Under the pieces are notes generated by a model. That model did not search any database and had not been told where the DNA came from. It saw only the letters and a list, made by a program, of their open reading frames with translations. DNA of 64,000 bases, taken from assembly GCA_029256725.1 (NCBI GenBank), contig JAQSXJ010000005.1, forward strand, positions 150,513-214,512, read 5' to 3'. Of the stretch, positions 55,329 to 62,965 are shown piece after piece. Made by a program: the position numbers and the translations under genes. This stretch comes from Anaerocolumna sp. GTDB lineage: Bacteria; Bacillota; Clostridia; Lachnospirales; Lachnospiraceae. How positions within the stretch are numbered: the stretch's first letter is position 1; every line of letters starts with the position of its first letter.

Positions 55329-55344
55329 GTGTGCTAAAGCACGC
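55329..55344 (+). promoter_or_regulatory. Hairpin before the small membrane protein gene
   Basis: GTGTGC-TAAA-GCACGC stem-loop (6 bp, one G-T pair) lies 4 bases before the GGGAG SD of the next gene. The surrounding sequence (TAGGT, a hairpin with a CTAA-type loop, then RTGGGAGTT) resembles that upstream of cheB at 50355-50382. Confidence 0.4.
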
Positions 55345-55358
55345 AGATGGGAGTTTAT

Positions 55359-55637
55359 ATGAAAGACAGATATATAGCACCTGCAGTGATGCTTTTGGCA
55401 GGTGCAGTAATGAGTATAGTAAATATCATAAATCATGAAACACTTATAGTAAGCCTTTGGAGAGTGCTTCTGGTGCTGATCGGATTCTTTATTCTCGGTA
55501 AAATAGCAGCAGCGATCATCCGTAAGGCAACCATTGAAAAACAGATAGTTGATAAAGCTGTTGAAAATACAGTAGAAAATTTAACAACAGATAATTTAAC
55601 CGAAGAAGTACTGAAAGAAGAAGTTGAACAAGTATAA
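55359..55637 (+). CDS. Small two-pass membrane protein of unknown function
   Basis: 92 residues. Two membrane segments (about 8-24 and 33-56) are followed by a charged, acidic cytoplasmic tail (ENTVENLTTDNLTEEVLKEEVEQV). GGGAG at 55349-55353 supports the ATG at 55359. I do not recognise the family. Its place between cheD and sigD, and its design, suggest a membrane partner in motility or chemotaxis, but that is inference only. Confidence 0.7.
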   Translation: MKDRYIAPAVMLLAGAVMSIVNIINHETLIVSLWRVLLVLIGFFILGKIAAAIIRKATIEKQIVDKAVENTVENLTTDNLTEEVLKEEVEQV

Positions 55638-55775
55638 TTGGTGACTTATTTATTATACTAGATAAAAGAGGCGAAGTATTCAGTTGTCTTTAAAAATACG
55701 CAGAATTTCGAGTTAATCAGCTTATAAATACAAAATATCAGTTGGCTGAGATATTCAGAATTTGGGGGATAATAG

Positions 55776-56543
55776 ATGAACGCAGAGTACAAAATCAAAC
55801 TTTGGGAGGATTATAGTAAGAACAAGTCTTCTGAAGGGCGAGAAAGACTCATAACTGAATATGCTGGATTAGTAAAAGTTGTAGCCGGAAGGCTTAGTAT
55901 GTATTTGGGTTACAATGTAGAATACGAAGATTTGGTTGGTTATGGAATATTTGGACTCATAGATGCGGTGGATAAATTTGATTACACCAAAGGTGTTAAA
56001 TTTGAAACCTATGCCAGTTTCAGAATTAGGGGAGCAATACTGGATGAAATAAGGAAGATGGACTGGATACCAAGAACCCTGAGACAAAAACAGCGAAAGA
56101 TGGATACTGCATATCAGAAACTGGAAAGTGTTCTTGGAAGAGCTGCTACAGATGAAGAGATGGCAAATGAATTAGAACTATCTATGAAAGATTATGAGTT
56201 GTGGCAAAACCAGACGAATATATCCAATTTATTTTCTCTGGATGAGTTTCTGGAGCAGGGCAGCGAAAGCAATGTAGAATCAAACTTAAGCTCCAAGTAT
56301 GAAACTCCGGAACAGATTACTGAAAGAAACGAATTAAAGACGATTCTAACAGATGCACTGGAAGTGTTGACTGAGAAAGAAAAGAAAGTAATTATCTTTT
56401 ATTACTATGAAGAGTTGACATTAAAAGAAATCAGTAATGTGCTTGAAGTATCTGAATCCAGAATATCGCAGCTGCATACAAAAGCACTGCAAAAGATGAG
56501 GCGAAAGCTTGGTTGTAACATTGAGTTATTGTTTATGACATAG
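55776..56543 (+). CDS. sigD: Flagellar sigma factor sigma-D (FliA type)
   Basis: 255-residue sigma-28 family factor for late flagellar and chemotaxis genes. Region 2 has DLVGYGIFGLIDAVDKFDYTKGVKFETYASFRIRGAILDEIRKMDWIPR, diagnostic for FliA/SigD; region 4 has LTLKEISNVLEVSESRISQLHTKALQKMRRKL. GGGGGA precedes the ATG. Near the 3' end of the operon, as in Bacillus, where distance from the promoter affects its level. The anti-sigma gene flgM is not in the window. Confidence 0.97.
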   Translation: MNAEYKIKLWEDYSKNKSSEGRERLITEYAGLVKVVAGRLSMYLGYNVEYEDLVGYGIFGLIDAVDKFDYTKGVKFETYASFRIRGAILDEIRKMDWIPRTLRQKQRKMDTAYQKLESVLGRAATDEEMANELELSMKDYELWQNQTNISNLFSLDEFLEQGSESNVESNLSSKYETPEQITERNELKTILTDALEVLTEKEKKVIIFYYYEELTLKEISNVLEVSESRISQLHTKALQKMRRKLGCNIELLFMT

Positions 56544-56558
56544 CGTAGGGAGAAGAGT

Positions 56559-58163
56559 ATGGTTAATAGGAACGGTTACTTTCAACTTGTTGTGAAGGCG
56601 GATGGGACATACATCAGGTTAATACCGGGAAGAGCTGATGGTAAGGTACTGGAATTCAATGATATAGTAAATTATTTTAGTAAAATCCAATTGTATGATT
56701 ATGATGTTAATGCTCTTGTGAGAGCAATCAATGCGTCAAAAGATAAAATGGTTGAAATTAAGCTGACTCCAGCCATCTTCTCACAGGTTAATGAACTTTT
56801 GGATGTCAATATTTCGCCTGATAGGATGTATGTAGAAGGGTATTTCTATCCACCTGTAGTAGGTGGAAAAATGATGAACAAGAATGACATACTGGACATT
56901 CTTAAACGTGCAGGAGTTAAATATGGTGTTATTGAAGATATTATAGATGCATATCTGATTAATCCAATTTATAATGAGATGATAACTCTGGCTAGAGGGT
57001 TAAAGCCAATTGAAGGTAAAGATGCAGAAATTACTTATTACTTTAACACGGATAAGACTTTAAAGCCCAAAGAAAAAGAAGATGGTACTGTAGATTTTCA
57101 TCAACTTGATATGATCAGTTCAATAAATAAAGGGGATTTACTGGCCGTTTTAGTTCCTGAAGTTTATGGAAAGCCTGGTATAGATGTTTCAGGTAATGCC
57201 ATTCCACCCAGAAAAGTAAATAAAAAAGTACTAAAGCACAGCAGAGATATTCATCTATCTGAAGATGGTCTTAAAATGTATTCGGATGTAAGCGGTCATG
57301 TGGAATTAGTTAATGGTAAAGTGTTTGTATCAAATACTTATGAAGTATTGGCTGACGTGGATTCTTCTACAGGAGATATCGATTACGAAGGTAATGTTAC
57401 TGTAAAAGGGAATGTCCGTGCAGGTTATTCTATCAAGGCAAAAGGTGATATTATTGTAGATGGTGTTGTAGAAGGCGCAAGACTTTATGCGACTGGCCAG
57501 ATTGTATTAAAACGAGGCATGCAGGGGATGAACAAAGGAATTATGGAGGCTGAAGGAAATATTCTTTCCAAATTCTTTGAGAATGCTGTCGTTAAATCCG
57601 GAGGGTATGTATCAACAGAAGCTATTCTGCACAGTAAAGTTTCTGCAAGAGGGGATATTATAGTCGGTGGTAAGAAAGGATTTATCACTGGTGGTGAGAT
57701 AACTTCTGGAACCTCTATCACAGTTAAAACAGCCGGTTCTACGATGGGAACATTCACTCAATTAGAAGTTGGTATCGATCCGAAAAAAGTGGAACAATAC
57801 AGGGAAGTGCAGAAAAGAATAGCTGCTATAGATGCGGATTTGGACAAACTACTTCCTATTATTGAAACATATAAGAAGAAAATAGGACAAGGCGAGAAAC
57901 TATCACCAGAAAAATTAGACTACATCAGATTGGCTACAAATAATTGTATACAGTTGCGAACGGAGTATAAAGAGTGTCAGAATAAATTTGACATGCTTCG
58001 GGTAGAAATCGGAAACAGTGACGGTGGATGGATAAAGGTTGAGAACGTTGCTTATCCGGGTGTTAAAATAGTAATCTCCAATGTAAACTATCACGTAAAG
58101 ACAGAAACTCATTATTCTAAATTTATCAGAGATAGAGCTGATATTAAGGTAGTTGGATTATAA
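56559..58163 (+). CDS. FapA-family (DUF342) polymer-forming protein
   Basis: 534 residues. The N-terminal part (about 1-165) is alpha/beta. The middle is a long repeat-rich beta-helix region with FapA hallmarks (VLVPEVYGKPGIDVSGNAIPP, GDIDYEGNVTVKGNVRAGYSIKAKGDIIVDGVVEGA, KFFENAVVKSGGYV). A coiled coil (about 410-490) follows. DUF342 proteins occur beside motility genes in many bacteria, with no agreed function. It lies 15 bases after sigD and is likely cotranscribed. Confidence 0.9.
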   Translation: MVNRNGYFQLVVKADGTYIRLIPGRADGKVLEFNDIVNYFSKIQLYDYDVNALVRAINASKDKMVEIKLTPAIFSQVNELLDVNISPDRMYVEGYFYPPVVGGKMMNKNDILDILKRAGVKYGVIEDIIDAYLINPIYNEMITLARGLKPIEGKDAEITYYFNTDKTLKPKEKEDGTVDFHQLDMISSINKGDLLAVLVPEVYGKPGIDVSGNAIPPRKVNKKVLKHSRDIHLSEDGLKMYSDVSGHVELVNGKVFVSNTYEVLADVDSSTGDIDYEGNVTVKGNVRAGYSIKAKGDIIVDGVVEGARLYATGQIVLKRGMQGMNKGIMEAEGNILSKFFENAVVKSGGYVSTEAILHSKVSARGDIIVGGKKGFITGGEITSGTSITVKTAGSTMGTFTQLEVGIDPKKVEQYREVQKRIAAIDADLDKLLPIIETYKKKIGQGEKLSPEKLDYIRLATNNCIQLRTEYKECQNKFDMLRVEIGNSDGGWIKVENVAYPGVKIVISNVNYHVKTETHYSKFIRDRADIKVVGL

Positions 58164-58176
58164 AGGAGGTTGCCTT

Positions 58177-58488
58177 ATGCCAATAACACCAATTGAAGTA
58201 GTTACCATGGCTCCTAAATCCCAGGAGGTATCTGGTTATAAGCATCAGGAAAGTCAGAAGCCTATAAATGATCAGATCGTTATACATAATAAAATTAATA
58301 GTGAAATAAAGCACAACAGCCAACAACCTGCAAAGGCATCAAAAAGTGAGAATAAAGAATACCGATATGATGCAAAAGAAAAAGGAAATAACAGTTTTTT
58401 TGGTTCCAAGTCAAAAAAACAAAAAAAGGAAGAGTCAAAGGAAGAAAATAAGAAAACCAGATCCGGCTCTATCGATATCAGAATATAA
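58177..58488 (+). CDS. Small basic hydrophilic protein, unknown function
   Basis: 103 residues, no hydrophobic segment, rich in Lys, Glu, Ser and Asn, probably disordered. It begins MPITPIEVVTMAPKSQEVS and ends in a Lys/Glu tract followed by RSGSIDIRI. AAAGGAGG precedes the ATG at 58177. Conserved position between the FapA and DUF6115-like genes would mark it as a flagellar-operon accessory; I do not recognise the family. Confidence 0.65.
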   Translation: MPITPIEVVTMAPKSQEVSGYKHQESQKPINDQIVIHNKINSEIKHNSQQPAKASKSENKEYRYDAKEKGNNSFFGSKSKKQKKEESKEENKKTRSGSIDIRI

Positions 58489-58533
58489 TTGGCTGGTAAT
58501 AAACAGATATCACTATAAACCGGAGGATATAAA

Positions 58534-59181
58534 ATGGAAGTAGCAGCGATAGTCCTTATAATCGTAGGAATTGCAATAATAATTATCAGTTGTTTTATGG
58601 TTGATAAGACAGATAAGAAGAGCAGGGATTTTGTGCTAAATACAGGTCTTAATGAGAATCTTACGGATATAAGCGCACTGAAACAGCAAGTAGAAGATGT
58701 GTGTCAAGAGACCACAGAAGGGTATCTATATAAAGCAGAAAATCAGCTCAGTCAATTATCCAATGAAAAAATCATAGCCGTAAATGATTTTTCAGAACAG
58801 ATTTTAGAAAAAATAAAACTCAATCATGAGGAAGTTGTTTTTCTGTATAACATGCTTGGTGAAAAAGAAGAAGAACTAAAAAGTCTAATGAGGAATGCCG
58901 ATAAACAGAAGAAAGTGATAGAAGAAAACTCTGTTCGTTCTGTAATAGCAAAAGATACTAATGTTACAAAAAACAAAAAAAATGTTTCTCAGGTTAAAGT
59001 AGAACAAAAACAAACATTAATTCCGGATGATTTAGATACAAACGGTAATTCTAACCAGAAGATATTAGAACTTTATTCACAAGGCTTTTCCATTGTGGAT
59101 ATTTCAAAAACACTTGAAATTGGACAGGGTGAAGTCAAATTAGTAGTTGGTCTATATAAAGAAAATGCAAAACAACAGTAA
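58534..59181 (+). CDS. SwrB/DUF6115-like membrane protein
   Basis: 215 residues: one N-terminal membrane segment (about 3-22), a long helical coiled-coil region (about 40-135), a linker, and a C-terminal helix-turn-helix-like motif ILELYSQGFSIVDISKTLEIGQGEVKLVVGLY. This design and its location just after sigD match SwrB (YlxL) of Bacillus, which promotes basal-body maturation through FliP, and the DUF6115 family. Identity to SwrB is not proved by eye. Confidence 0.7.
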   Translation: MEVAAIVLIIVGIAIIIISCFMVDKTDKKSRDFVLNTGLNENLTDISALKQQVEDVCQETTEGYLYKAENQLSQLSNEKIIAVNDFSEQILEKIKLNHEEVVFLYNMLGEKEEELKSLMRNADKQKKVIEENSVRSVIAKDTNVTKNKKNVSQVKVEQKQTLIPDDLDTNGNSNQKILELYSQGFSIVDISKTLEIGQGEVKLVVGLYKENAKQQ

Positions 59182-59206
59182 GAATTTTACAAGATAAGAG
59201 GAATGT

Positions 59207-59863
59207 ATGAATCTAAAATATTATGTAAGAGGAATTGGTGTCGGCATACTTTTTTCAGCTGTTGTAATGTCTGTAGCTTTTCATGGATCATCCCCAAATG
59301 GGCTTTCTGATGAACAGATAATCGCAAGGGCGAAAGAACTAGGCATGGTTGAGAGCAATGCTGTAAATGCATTAGATGATTTACTAACTACTCCGACTCC
59401 CACTGAAATCCCACAGGAAAACGGTACAGAAGAATCAGACGAAGCGGAAGAAGTACCAGTCACAGAGGACAAAAAAGATGATGCTGACCAATTACCGGAA
59501 GCCTCTGATGAAAGTACCACAGACGATAAAAATGGAGTCGATGATACAGTAGAAGAGAAGGGTAACCAGACAGGGGAAACAAGTACTGATAATACTGCTT
59601 CAAGGGATAATGAAACATCAAAGAATGATTCTGCAACGGTTGATGAGAATCCAGAGGATACTTTAAAAGAAATAGTAATTACTGAAGGAATGTCCTCTGA
59701 AAAGGTTACTCGTATATTAAAGGAAAATGGTGTAATTGAAGATGCTGGTGCTTTTAATCAATATCTGATAATCAATAATTATTCCAGGAGGATAAGGGTT
59801 GGTACTTATCAAATCAAACCTTATGCAACTTATAAAGATATAACGGATATGATAATCCATTAA
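59207..59863 (+). CDS. MltG/YceG-like protein without catalytic domain
   Basis: 218 residues. A membrane anchor (about 8-27) is followed by an acidic Thr/Asp/Glu-rich linker (about 60-150) and a C-terminal segment IVITEGMSSEKVTRILKENGVIEDAGAFNQYLI...RIRVGTYQIKPYATYKDITDMI. This segment matches the LysM-like N-terminal subdomain of endolytic transglycosylase MltG, but the catalytic part is absent. It may bind glycan without cutting it. Last gene before the operon terminator. Confidence 0.7.
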   Translation: MNLKYYVRGIGVGILFSAVVMSVAFHGSSPNGLSDEQIIARAKELGMVESNAVNALDDLLTTPTPTEIPQENGTEESDEAEEVPVTEDKKDDADQLPEASDESTTDDKNGVDDTVEEKGNQTGETSTDNTASRDNETSKNDSATVDENPEDTLKEIVITEGMSSEKVTRILKENGVIEDAGAFNQYLIINNYSRRIRVGTYQIKPYATYKDITDMIIH

Positions 59864-59876
59864 GAGACTATTTCTT

Positions 59877-59918
59877 GCTCATGACGCAATTCCAACGATA
59901 TGCACATGAGCTTTTTTT
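59877..59918 (+). terminator. Terminator of the fla/che operon
   Basis: GCTCATG (59877-59883) pairs with CATGAGC (59905-59911) across a 21-base loop, followed by seven T (59912-59918). It starts 13 bases after the MltG-like stop and appears to end the operon that begins at flgB. Confidence 0.85.
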
Positions 59919-59999
59919 GTAAAAAACCCAATTTTTAGTGTCAATGGAGACTATCTCAAACAAAATATGTCTAAGAATGACAAAATTAGCGAAAAAAGC

Positions 60000-60027
60000 T
60001 TGCTTATTAATCAAATTAGTATATAAT
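60000..60027 (+). promoter_or_regulatory. Promoter of the riboswitch-KAS III transcript
   Basis: TTGCTT (60000-60005), a 16-base spacer and TATAAT (60022-60027). Transcription from about 60034 would include the whole aptamer starting near 60083. Confidence 0.6.
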
Positions 60028-60082
60028 AAGAGTAGGTAATTATTCCTATTACCCGTTAAATATTAATATCATATTGTAAGAT

Positions 60083-60155
60083 AAAGGCAAACCTGCCAAA
60101 AGGCAGAGACGCAAAGCCACGGGCCTAAGGCGAAAGCTATGGCAGCCGAGTTACC
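60083..60155 (+). ncRNA. Class-I cyclic di-GMP riboswitch aptamer (GEMM-I)
   Basis: The conserved core elements are all present in order: GGCAAACC (60086-60093), a hairpin CTGCC-AAAA-GGCAG (60093-60106), GACGCAAAGCCAC (60108-60120), GGGCCTAAGGCGAAAGCT (60121-60138), and ATGGCAGCCGAGTTACC (60139-60155). This is the GEMM-I consensus, which binds cyclic di-GMP. The loop of the first hairpin is AAAA rather than the usual GNRA. A terminator follows directly, so control is likely at transcription elongation. Confidence 0.96.
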
Positions 60156-60163
60156 ATGTTAAG

Positions 60164-60198
60164 ACTAGCCATGGCATTTTTAGGCTAGCTTTTCTTTT
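60164..60198 (+). terminator. Riboswitch expression-platform terminator
   Basis: CTAGCC (60165-60170) pairs with GGCTAG (60183-60188) around a 12-base loop, then CTTTTCTTTTT. It lies 10 bases after the aptamer and about 145 bases before the KAS III-like gene, so read-through would be needed for expression. Whether ligand turns it on or off cannot be read with certainty. Confidence 0.85.
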
Positions 60199-60343
60199 TA
60201 TATAACTTGAATTTTAGTTTTTTGATTTCAAATATAAAAAACTGAAGCTTTGGCGTTTTATATTTGGGGATGGCTTAAAACTTAAATCAAATTATATTGC
60301 CTTTACTGTTATTTTTAAAATAAATATAAGATAGAGGAACACT
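60199..60343 (+). other. Leader between riboswitch terminator and the KAS III-like gene
   Basis: This 145-base AT-rich stretch holds no gene, promoter or hairpin that I can support. GATAGAGGA at about 60331-60339 is the SD of the next gene. Confidence 0.5.
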
Positions 60344-61306
60344 ATGGTACACATAAAAATTGCAGATATTTCAGTCAGCCGAGGACAGGTAGTTTCCAGT
60401 CAAACTAAAAGTTCAATGCATACAGCAGAAAAAGAATACAGAAGCACAAGCACAGCACTGTCGCAGAATAAGTGTAAGAAACAGGGAAGTAAGCATAACT
60501 GGCATAATACTATTTTACTTTCGTTGGACGCAATTCAGGATCTATTTCTGAAAACAGGTTTATCAGGAGCAGACATAGATATGATTGTACTTTCCAGCCA
60601 ATTGCCGGAATATGTTTCACCAGCAACTTCTGCCAAAATTCACAATGTAATTGGTGGTAAGAAAGAATGTATTTGTTATGATGTGAATTCTAATGGTTGT
60701 GGAATGACCTTGGCATTTGATCAGATTTCTAAATATATGACTATGAGCCCCCACATAAAACGTGCTCTTTTGATAGGTTGCGATTACATGAGCATTGATT
60801 CCCATAATCAGGGTGATGCTGCATGTGCCGTACTTTTAGAGAAAAACGATGAAGAAAGCGGAGTATGTGACACTTTAAGTATAGTGAATCCGGATGATAC
60901 GGATTCGCCCTTATTTCCACATTGTGGATTTTCCAATATGTTTTGGATAAAAGATGGAAATGATATGGAATTCTCCATTTATAAGAAGAAAATATTTAAT
61001 GTTGAAGCCTTAGAAGAATCAATATCAACAATACTTACAAGAAATTCACTTACAATAGAAAAGATAAACATGTTTTGCTTCTCACAAAACAGCAAAGAGG
61101 GACTTGACCTTATAAGAGAGCGGATGTTAATAGGCAAATCCTCCAGTCCTTATATCGGCGATGTTTATGGCGACACAGGAACCAGTAGTCCGTTTATTGC
61201 GCTATATGAAGCTATGGAAAAGCAGCTAATTAGAAGAGGTGATTATTTTATGATCTGTGCTTTTGGCTGCAGTGCCCAGAATATTACCCTTCTTTGTAAA
61301 TTTTAA
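60344..61306 (+). CDS. KAS III-like (FabH superfamily) protein with altered active site
   Basis: 320-residue thiolase-fold protein. Family landmarks can be followed: DIDMIVLSSQLPEYVSPATSAKIHNVIG, then DVNSNGCGM (113-121) where FabH has the nucleophilic Cys, RALLIGCDYMS, GDAACAVLLE, FSQNS (246-250) where FabH has HQAN, and YGDTGTSSP (275-283) where FabH has the GNTS Asn. By eye, the Cys is shifted by one (Cys119), His becomes Ser, and Asn becomes Asp. So the classical condensing triad is not preserved. It is alone behind a cyclic di-GMP riboswitch, with no acyl carrier or lipid gene beside it. Substrate unknown. Confidence 0.8.
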   Translation: MVHIKIADISVSRGQVVSSQTKSSMHTAEKEYRSTSTALSQNKCKKQGSKHNWHNTILLSLDAIQDLFLKTGLSGADIDMIVLSSQLPEYVSPATSAKIHNVIGGKKECICYDVNSNGCGMTLAFDQISKYMTMSPHIKRALLIGCDYMSIDSHNQGDAACAVLLEKNDEESGVCDTLSIVNPDDTDSPLFPHCGFSNMFWIKDGNDMEFSIYKKKIFNVEALEESISTILTRNSLTIEKINMFCFSQNSKEGLDLIRERMLIGKSSSPYIGDVYGDTGTSSPFIALYEAMEKQLIRRGDYFMICAFGCSAQNITLLCKF

Positions 61307-61507
61307 TTCTATTAGGATATGAATAATTGAGATAAACAAGATATACAGTTTTATCTAATGAATAAATTTACCCCGTGCATAAGAATGCCGGGGGAGCTCA
61401 TCTATAAATATCAGTAAGTAACATATTTTACAAACTATCTCCGATTTGTGTGACCTTGCACATGTTACATATCAGGATGATGGAAAAATACGTTTTTGTT
61501 TTACACT
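61307..61507 (+). other. Non-coding gap after the KAS III-like gene
   Basis: The 344-base gap before hydF has no credible gene. It holds a GC-rich hairpin at 61371-61393 (CCCCG/CGGGG and GCAT/ATGC, one bulged T, no T-run), an inverted repeat GTAACAT/ATGTTAC (61418-61424 and 61462-61468), then the terminator and promoter listed separately. Confidence 0.5.
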
Positions 61508-61565
61508 ATGCACCTTATATACAGTTGGCTTTAAGCAGACTGCGATATGGAGAGTGCATTTTTTT
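61508..61565 (+). terminator. Terminator between the KAS III-like gene and hydF
   Basis: ATGCAC (61508-61513) pairs with GTGCAT (61554-61559); the 40-base interior contains a further stem (CAGT/ACTG with flanking ATAT/ATAT). A run of seven T (61559-61565) follows. The unusually large structured loop is notable, but the overall form is that of an intrinsic terminator. Confidence 0.65.
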
Positions 61566-61579
61566 GTTGGTACAATTTC

Positions 61580-61608
61580 TTGATTTGAAATGTAATTTGT
61601 GATACCAT
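61580..61608 (+). promoter_or_regulatory. Putative hydF promoter
   Basis: TTGATT (61580-61585), a 17-base spacer and TACCAT (61603-61608) with an upstream TG giving an extended -10. Located about 40 bases before the hydF start and after the preceding terminator. Confidence 0.5.
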
Positions 61609-61650
61609 AAATTCGCATGATTATGTTAAGAACACGAAGGAGATGGCAGT

Positions 61651-62868
61651 ATGGGATTAAATGAAACACCCTCCGCAGACCGTTTACATATAGGTTTTTT
61701 TGGTAAACGAAATGCTGGTAAATCAAGCTTGGTTAATAAAATTACTGGACAAGAGCTGTCAGTGGTTTCAGAAGTAAAAGGAACAACTACAGATCCTGTT
61801 TATAAAGCAATGGAGTTACTGCCATTAGGTCCGGTGATGATTATTGACACTCCTGGAATAGATGACGAAGGAGCTTTAGGGGAATTAAGAGTAAGAAGAA
61901 CAAGACAGGTATTGAATAAGATTGATATTGCTATCTTAGTAATTGATGCTCTAACAGAGAAGTCCGCTACTGATATTGAACTGATTGAGCTCTTTGAAGA
62001 GAAGAAAATTCCTTATCTATTGGTATATAATAAGGCAGATTTGCTTACAGAAACAGATACAGAACAAATTCGTCAGAATGAAATCTTTGTAAGTGCTGTT
62101 ACCGGTATGAATATTGAAAATCTTAAAAACACTATTTCTAAAATAGTACCGACAGAAGATAGTAAGCTTCGAATAGTCGGTGATATTATACACCCATCAG
62201 ATTTTGTTATATTAGTAGTACCCATAGACAAAGCGGCTCCGAAAGGAAGGCTTATACTACCTCAACAGCAGACCATTAGGGATATCCTGGAGGCTGACGG
62301 GACGGCGATTGTAGTAAAAGAGTATGAATTGAAGGAAACTCTTGAGAATTTAGGTAAAAAGCCCAGTCTTGTCATAACCGACAGCCAGGTGTTTGCAAAA
62401 GTATCTGCTGATACGCCAAAAGACATACCACTTACCTCATTTTCTATTTTATTCGCCAGATATAAAGGCTTACTTCAAGAAGCTGTTAAAGGAGTGGCAG
62501 CTTTAGAACGGCTTAAGGAGGGGGATACAATACTTATCTGTGAAGGTTGTACTCATCACAGGCAGTGTGATGATATCGGAACCGTAAAGCTTCCGCGTTG
62601 GATTAAGAACTATACCGGTAAAGAATTTGAATTTAAATTTACTTCAGGTGGGCAGTTTCCGGAAGATCTAAGCCCTTATCAACTGATTGTCCACTGTGGT
62701 AGTTGTATGCTGACGGAAAGAGAAGTGAAGTACCGACAAAAATGCAGTGTTGATCAAGGCATACCTATAACCAACTATGGAATTTTAATTGCATATATGC
62801 AGGGAATCTTAAGGCGGAGTCTTGAAATATTCCCATCAATTCTTGAAGAAATACCGGAAGAGTTGTAG
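61651..62868 (+). CDS. hydF: [FeFe]-hydrogenase H-cluster maturation GTPase HydF
   Basis: 405-residue scaffold on which the diiron subcluster is assembled before transfer to hydrogenase. The N-terminal GTPase domain has GKRNAGKSSLVNKITGQ (P-loop), GTTTDPVYK, DTPGIDDEGALGELRVRRTRQVL and YNKADL. The C-terminal domain carries the Fe-S ligands in CTHHRQCDD and HCGSCM. GAAGGAGATGG precedes the ATG. It shows that the organism makes an [FeFe] hydrogenase, as expected for a fermenting anaerobe; hydE and hydG are not in this window. Confidence 0.96.
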   Translation: MGLNETPSADRLHIGFFGKRNAGKSSLVNKITGQELSVVSEVKGTTTDPVYKAMELLPLGPVMIIDTPGIDDEGALGELRVRRTRQVLNKIDIAILVIDALTEKSATDIELIELFEEKKIPYLLVYNKADLLTETDTEQIRQNEIFVSAVTGMNIENLKNTISKIVPTEDSKLRIVGDIIHPSDFVILVVPIDKAAPKGRLILPQQQTIRDILEADGTAIVVKEYELKETLENLGKKPSLVITDSQVFAKVSADTPKDIPLTSFSILFARYKGLLQEAVKGVAALERLKEGDTILICEGCTHHRQCDDIGTVKLPRWIKNYTGKEFEFKFTSGGQFPEDLSPYQLIVHCGSCMLTEREVKYRQKCSVDQGIPITNYGILIAYMQGILRRSLEIFPSILEEIPEEL

Positions 62869-62965
62869 AACTAAAATGTATGAGCTGTGTGGTTCCGGCA
62901 TGATGAAGATTCAATAAATAGTATATATGACCTTCATATAATATGGAATCCAAGAGAAGAGGAAT

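Noticed and set aside
61371..61393. Terminator directly after the KAS III-like gene
   Set aside because: The hairpin is GC-rich but no T-run follows; the better terminator is at 61508-61565.
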